A DNA stretch of 64,000 nucleotides from contig JBCCIP010000002.1 of assembly GCA_039111475.1 (NCBI GenBank), positions 1-64,000 on the forward strand, read 5' to 3'. Positions 63,073 through 64,000 of this stretch are shown here, one piece after another. Position numbers and translations under genes: made by a program. Source of the DNA: JAUIET01 sp039111475. GTDB lineage: Bacteria; Pseudomonadota; Gammaproteobacteria; Pseudomonadales; JAUIET01. The stretch's first letter is position 1; the number at the start of each line of letters is the position of its first letter. The notes beneath the pieces are model-generated. The model made no database searches, was not told where the DNA came from, and saw only the letters and a list, made by a program, of their open reading frames with translations.

Positions 63073-64000
63073 CTACTCTGATTGGCGAATCGAGATTACA
63101 TCGCGCAAATTGTCTTTCTTCTTCTTATAGATTTCCATTTTTGGTGCCAGTATCGGGCGGGTTTCTGGATTACTCCAAGGGCACACCGAAATGCAGATAC
63201 CACAGCCTAAAGTGTCATTGAAGTAGGGCACGCATTTATCAAAATCCACATACCATTTTTCAACACCACGCACTTGCTGCTTGCGATCTGAAATTGCCTC
63301 TGGCGGGCAGTACTGGGTGCATATCTGGCAATGCGTGCAAAAATCTTCGGAACCGAAGTCTACTGGTCCATCCACGACCACTTCTAGATCAAAGCTTACG
63401 TAACTAAAGCGTACCAGAGAGCCCATTGTCGGGCTAATCAGCGAGCCGTGTTTTCCCAGTTGGCCGATACCGGCTTTTATAGCAGCTGGGATTAACACGA
63501 GTTTATCCGGCTTACCGCTACCGGATTCACAATAGATTCCCTGATCACGAAGCCAGTGCATTAGCTTTAGAGACGTAACGTTGGCATTGATATAGCCGTG
63601 CATTGTTGCTTGTAAACCCTTTACCTCTGGTATGTGTCGCGCTAACTCGTATTGCATTGGTGCGGCAATCATCAGGACGTATTTGCCTGGCGAGGGCCGA
63701 CCTTCGTAGAGCATATCCTCTGTGACACGACAGATGCCAACATCCTTTGCACCAAATTCCCTCGCTTTTGCCTTCAAGATTACTGCCCACTTGGACGGGC
63801 TGTGTGTTGGTGGCTCTATACCCCGTTGTAGTGGCGCCTCATTGGCTTTGTCTGTTGTTTCCGCCATATTCAGCATTTCTTGGGTCAAAGCGCCGTAGCC
63901 CAGTGTTTTTTCCCGGACAGTCCGTATTGCGAAAGTAACATTGACCCAAAACCACGGGTAGCCGCGCGGCCCTTCGCCTACCCAATGGTAGATTTTCCCT
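63073..64000 (-). CDS. Reductive-dehalogenase-like 2x[4Fe-4S] protein 3 (5' end outside window)
   Basis: The minus frame runs open from the stop at 63073 to the window edge (about 309 codons seen), past a TTG at 63888. The extra N-terminal part (HWVGEGPRGYPWFWVNVTF, then IRTVREKTLG) matches in position the WLNLVNRWLL region of the copy at 28042. The corrinoid-domain-like part (IKAGIGQLGKHGSLI) and the clusters CTHCQICTQYCP and, after VEKWYVDFDKC, CGICISVCP follow. No Tat signal is visible in the part inside the window. The gene converges with the ferredoxin reductase gene, 120 bp apart. Confidence 0.78.
   Translation of the reverse strand, partial: GKIYHWVGEGPRGYPWFWVNVTFAIRTVREKTLGYGALTQEMLNMAETTDKANEAPLQRGIEPPTHSPSKWAVILKAKAREFGAKDVGICRVTEDMLYEGRPSPGKYVLMIAAPMQYELARHIPEVKGLQATMHGYINANVTSLKLMHWLRDQGIYCESGSGKPDKLVLIPAAIKAGIGQLGKHGSLISPTMGSLVRFSYVSFDLEVVVDGPVDFGSEDFCTHCQICTQYCPPEAISDRKQQVRGVEKWYVDFDKCVPYFNDTLGCGICISVCPWSNPETRPILAPKMEIYKKKKDNLRDVISIRQSE

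Noticed and set aside
1..64000. CRISPR arrays, tRNA or rRNA genes, insertion sequences, prophage
   Set aside because: No regularly spaced repeats, cloverleaf-like sequences, transposase or phage proteins were seen on either strand by reading.

Overview
The window is a gene-dense chromosomal stretch of a free-living, probably marine gammaproteobacterium. The evidence is indirect: two large TonB-dependent receptors, several sodium- or proton-coupled transporters, a wax ester synthase/DGAT, a patatin lipase, a CsoR-CopAB copper locus, reductive-dehalogenase-like Fe-S proteins and very compact operons with ATGA or TAATG overlaps. No rRNA, tRNA, CRISPR array, insertion sequence or phage gene is visible, so this looks like ordinary but accessory-rich chromosome.

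Layout. 1-4721 (minus): an OmpR-type response regulator, a hybrid sensor kinase, a periplasmic solute-binding-like protein and an NhaC-type antiporter whose 3' end is off the window. 4923-11334 (plus): a TonB receptor and two gamma-glutamyltransferases in one overlapping operon; around it lie an SSF symporter, an internally deleted SDR remnant and an alanine/glycine:Na+ symporter with a large extra domain. Together these suggest sensing, breakdown and uptake of gamma-glutamyl compounds and amino acids. 15439-18663 (minus): enoyl-CoA hydratase, EamA exporter, GNAT acetyltransferase and HDAC-family deacetylase. 18773-29186: MFS, old-yellow-enzyme-like oxidoreductase, PLP cysteine-synthase-like protein, aromatic amino acid permease, acetolactate synthase with a leader-peptide attenuator, a GST, and two reductive-dehalogenase-like proteins.

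29296-32695: a small DUF6471-like putative repressor divergent from an operon SPFH protein - YbjQ - membrane YbjQ - M48 protease, with two facing sigma70-like promoters that each carry an operator-like inverted repeat. 33124-36016: copper resistance (CopA, CopB, CsoR and its operator). 36156-43116: TonB receptor, MFS, Tat flavoprotein, type II dehydroquinase and a degenerate dehydroquinase-like partner. 43320-50386: SDR, lipoprotein amidohydrolase, GST-like protein, dienoyl-CoA isomerase, HIBADH-family dehydrogenase and PhyH dioxygenase.

50445-62952 is the most unusual part. It holds WS/DGAT, patatin and SDR genes, then two separate copies of a two-gene module: a PF10118 protein (usually called a metal-dependent hydrolase, but with the ligand pattern of a ferritin-like diiron protein) beside a small four-helix membrane protein resembling the heme enzyme styrene oxide isomerase. 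Between the modules are an EcKinase-type phosphotransferase gene interrupted by an in-frame TAA and an inositol-phosphatase-family protein. One module is divergent from an AraC-type regulator, and a ferredoxin/ferredoxin reductase pair follows. My working hypothesis is an oxygenase/epoxide-isomerase system acting on lipids or alkenes. The window closes with a third reductive-dehalogenase-like gene that runs off the edge.
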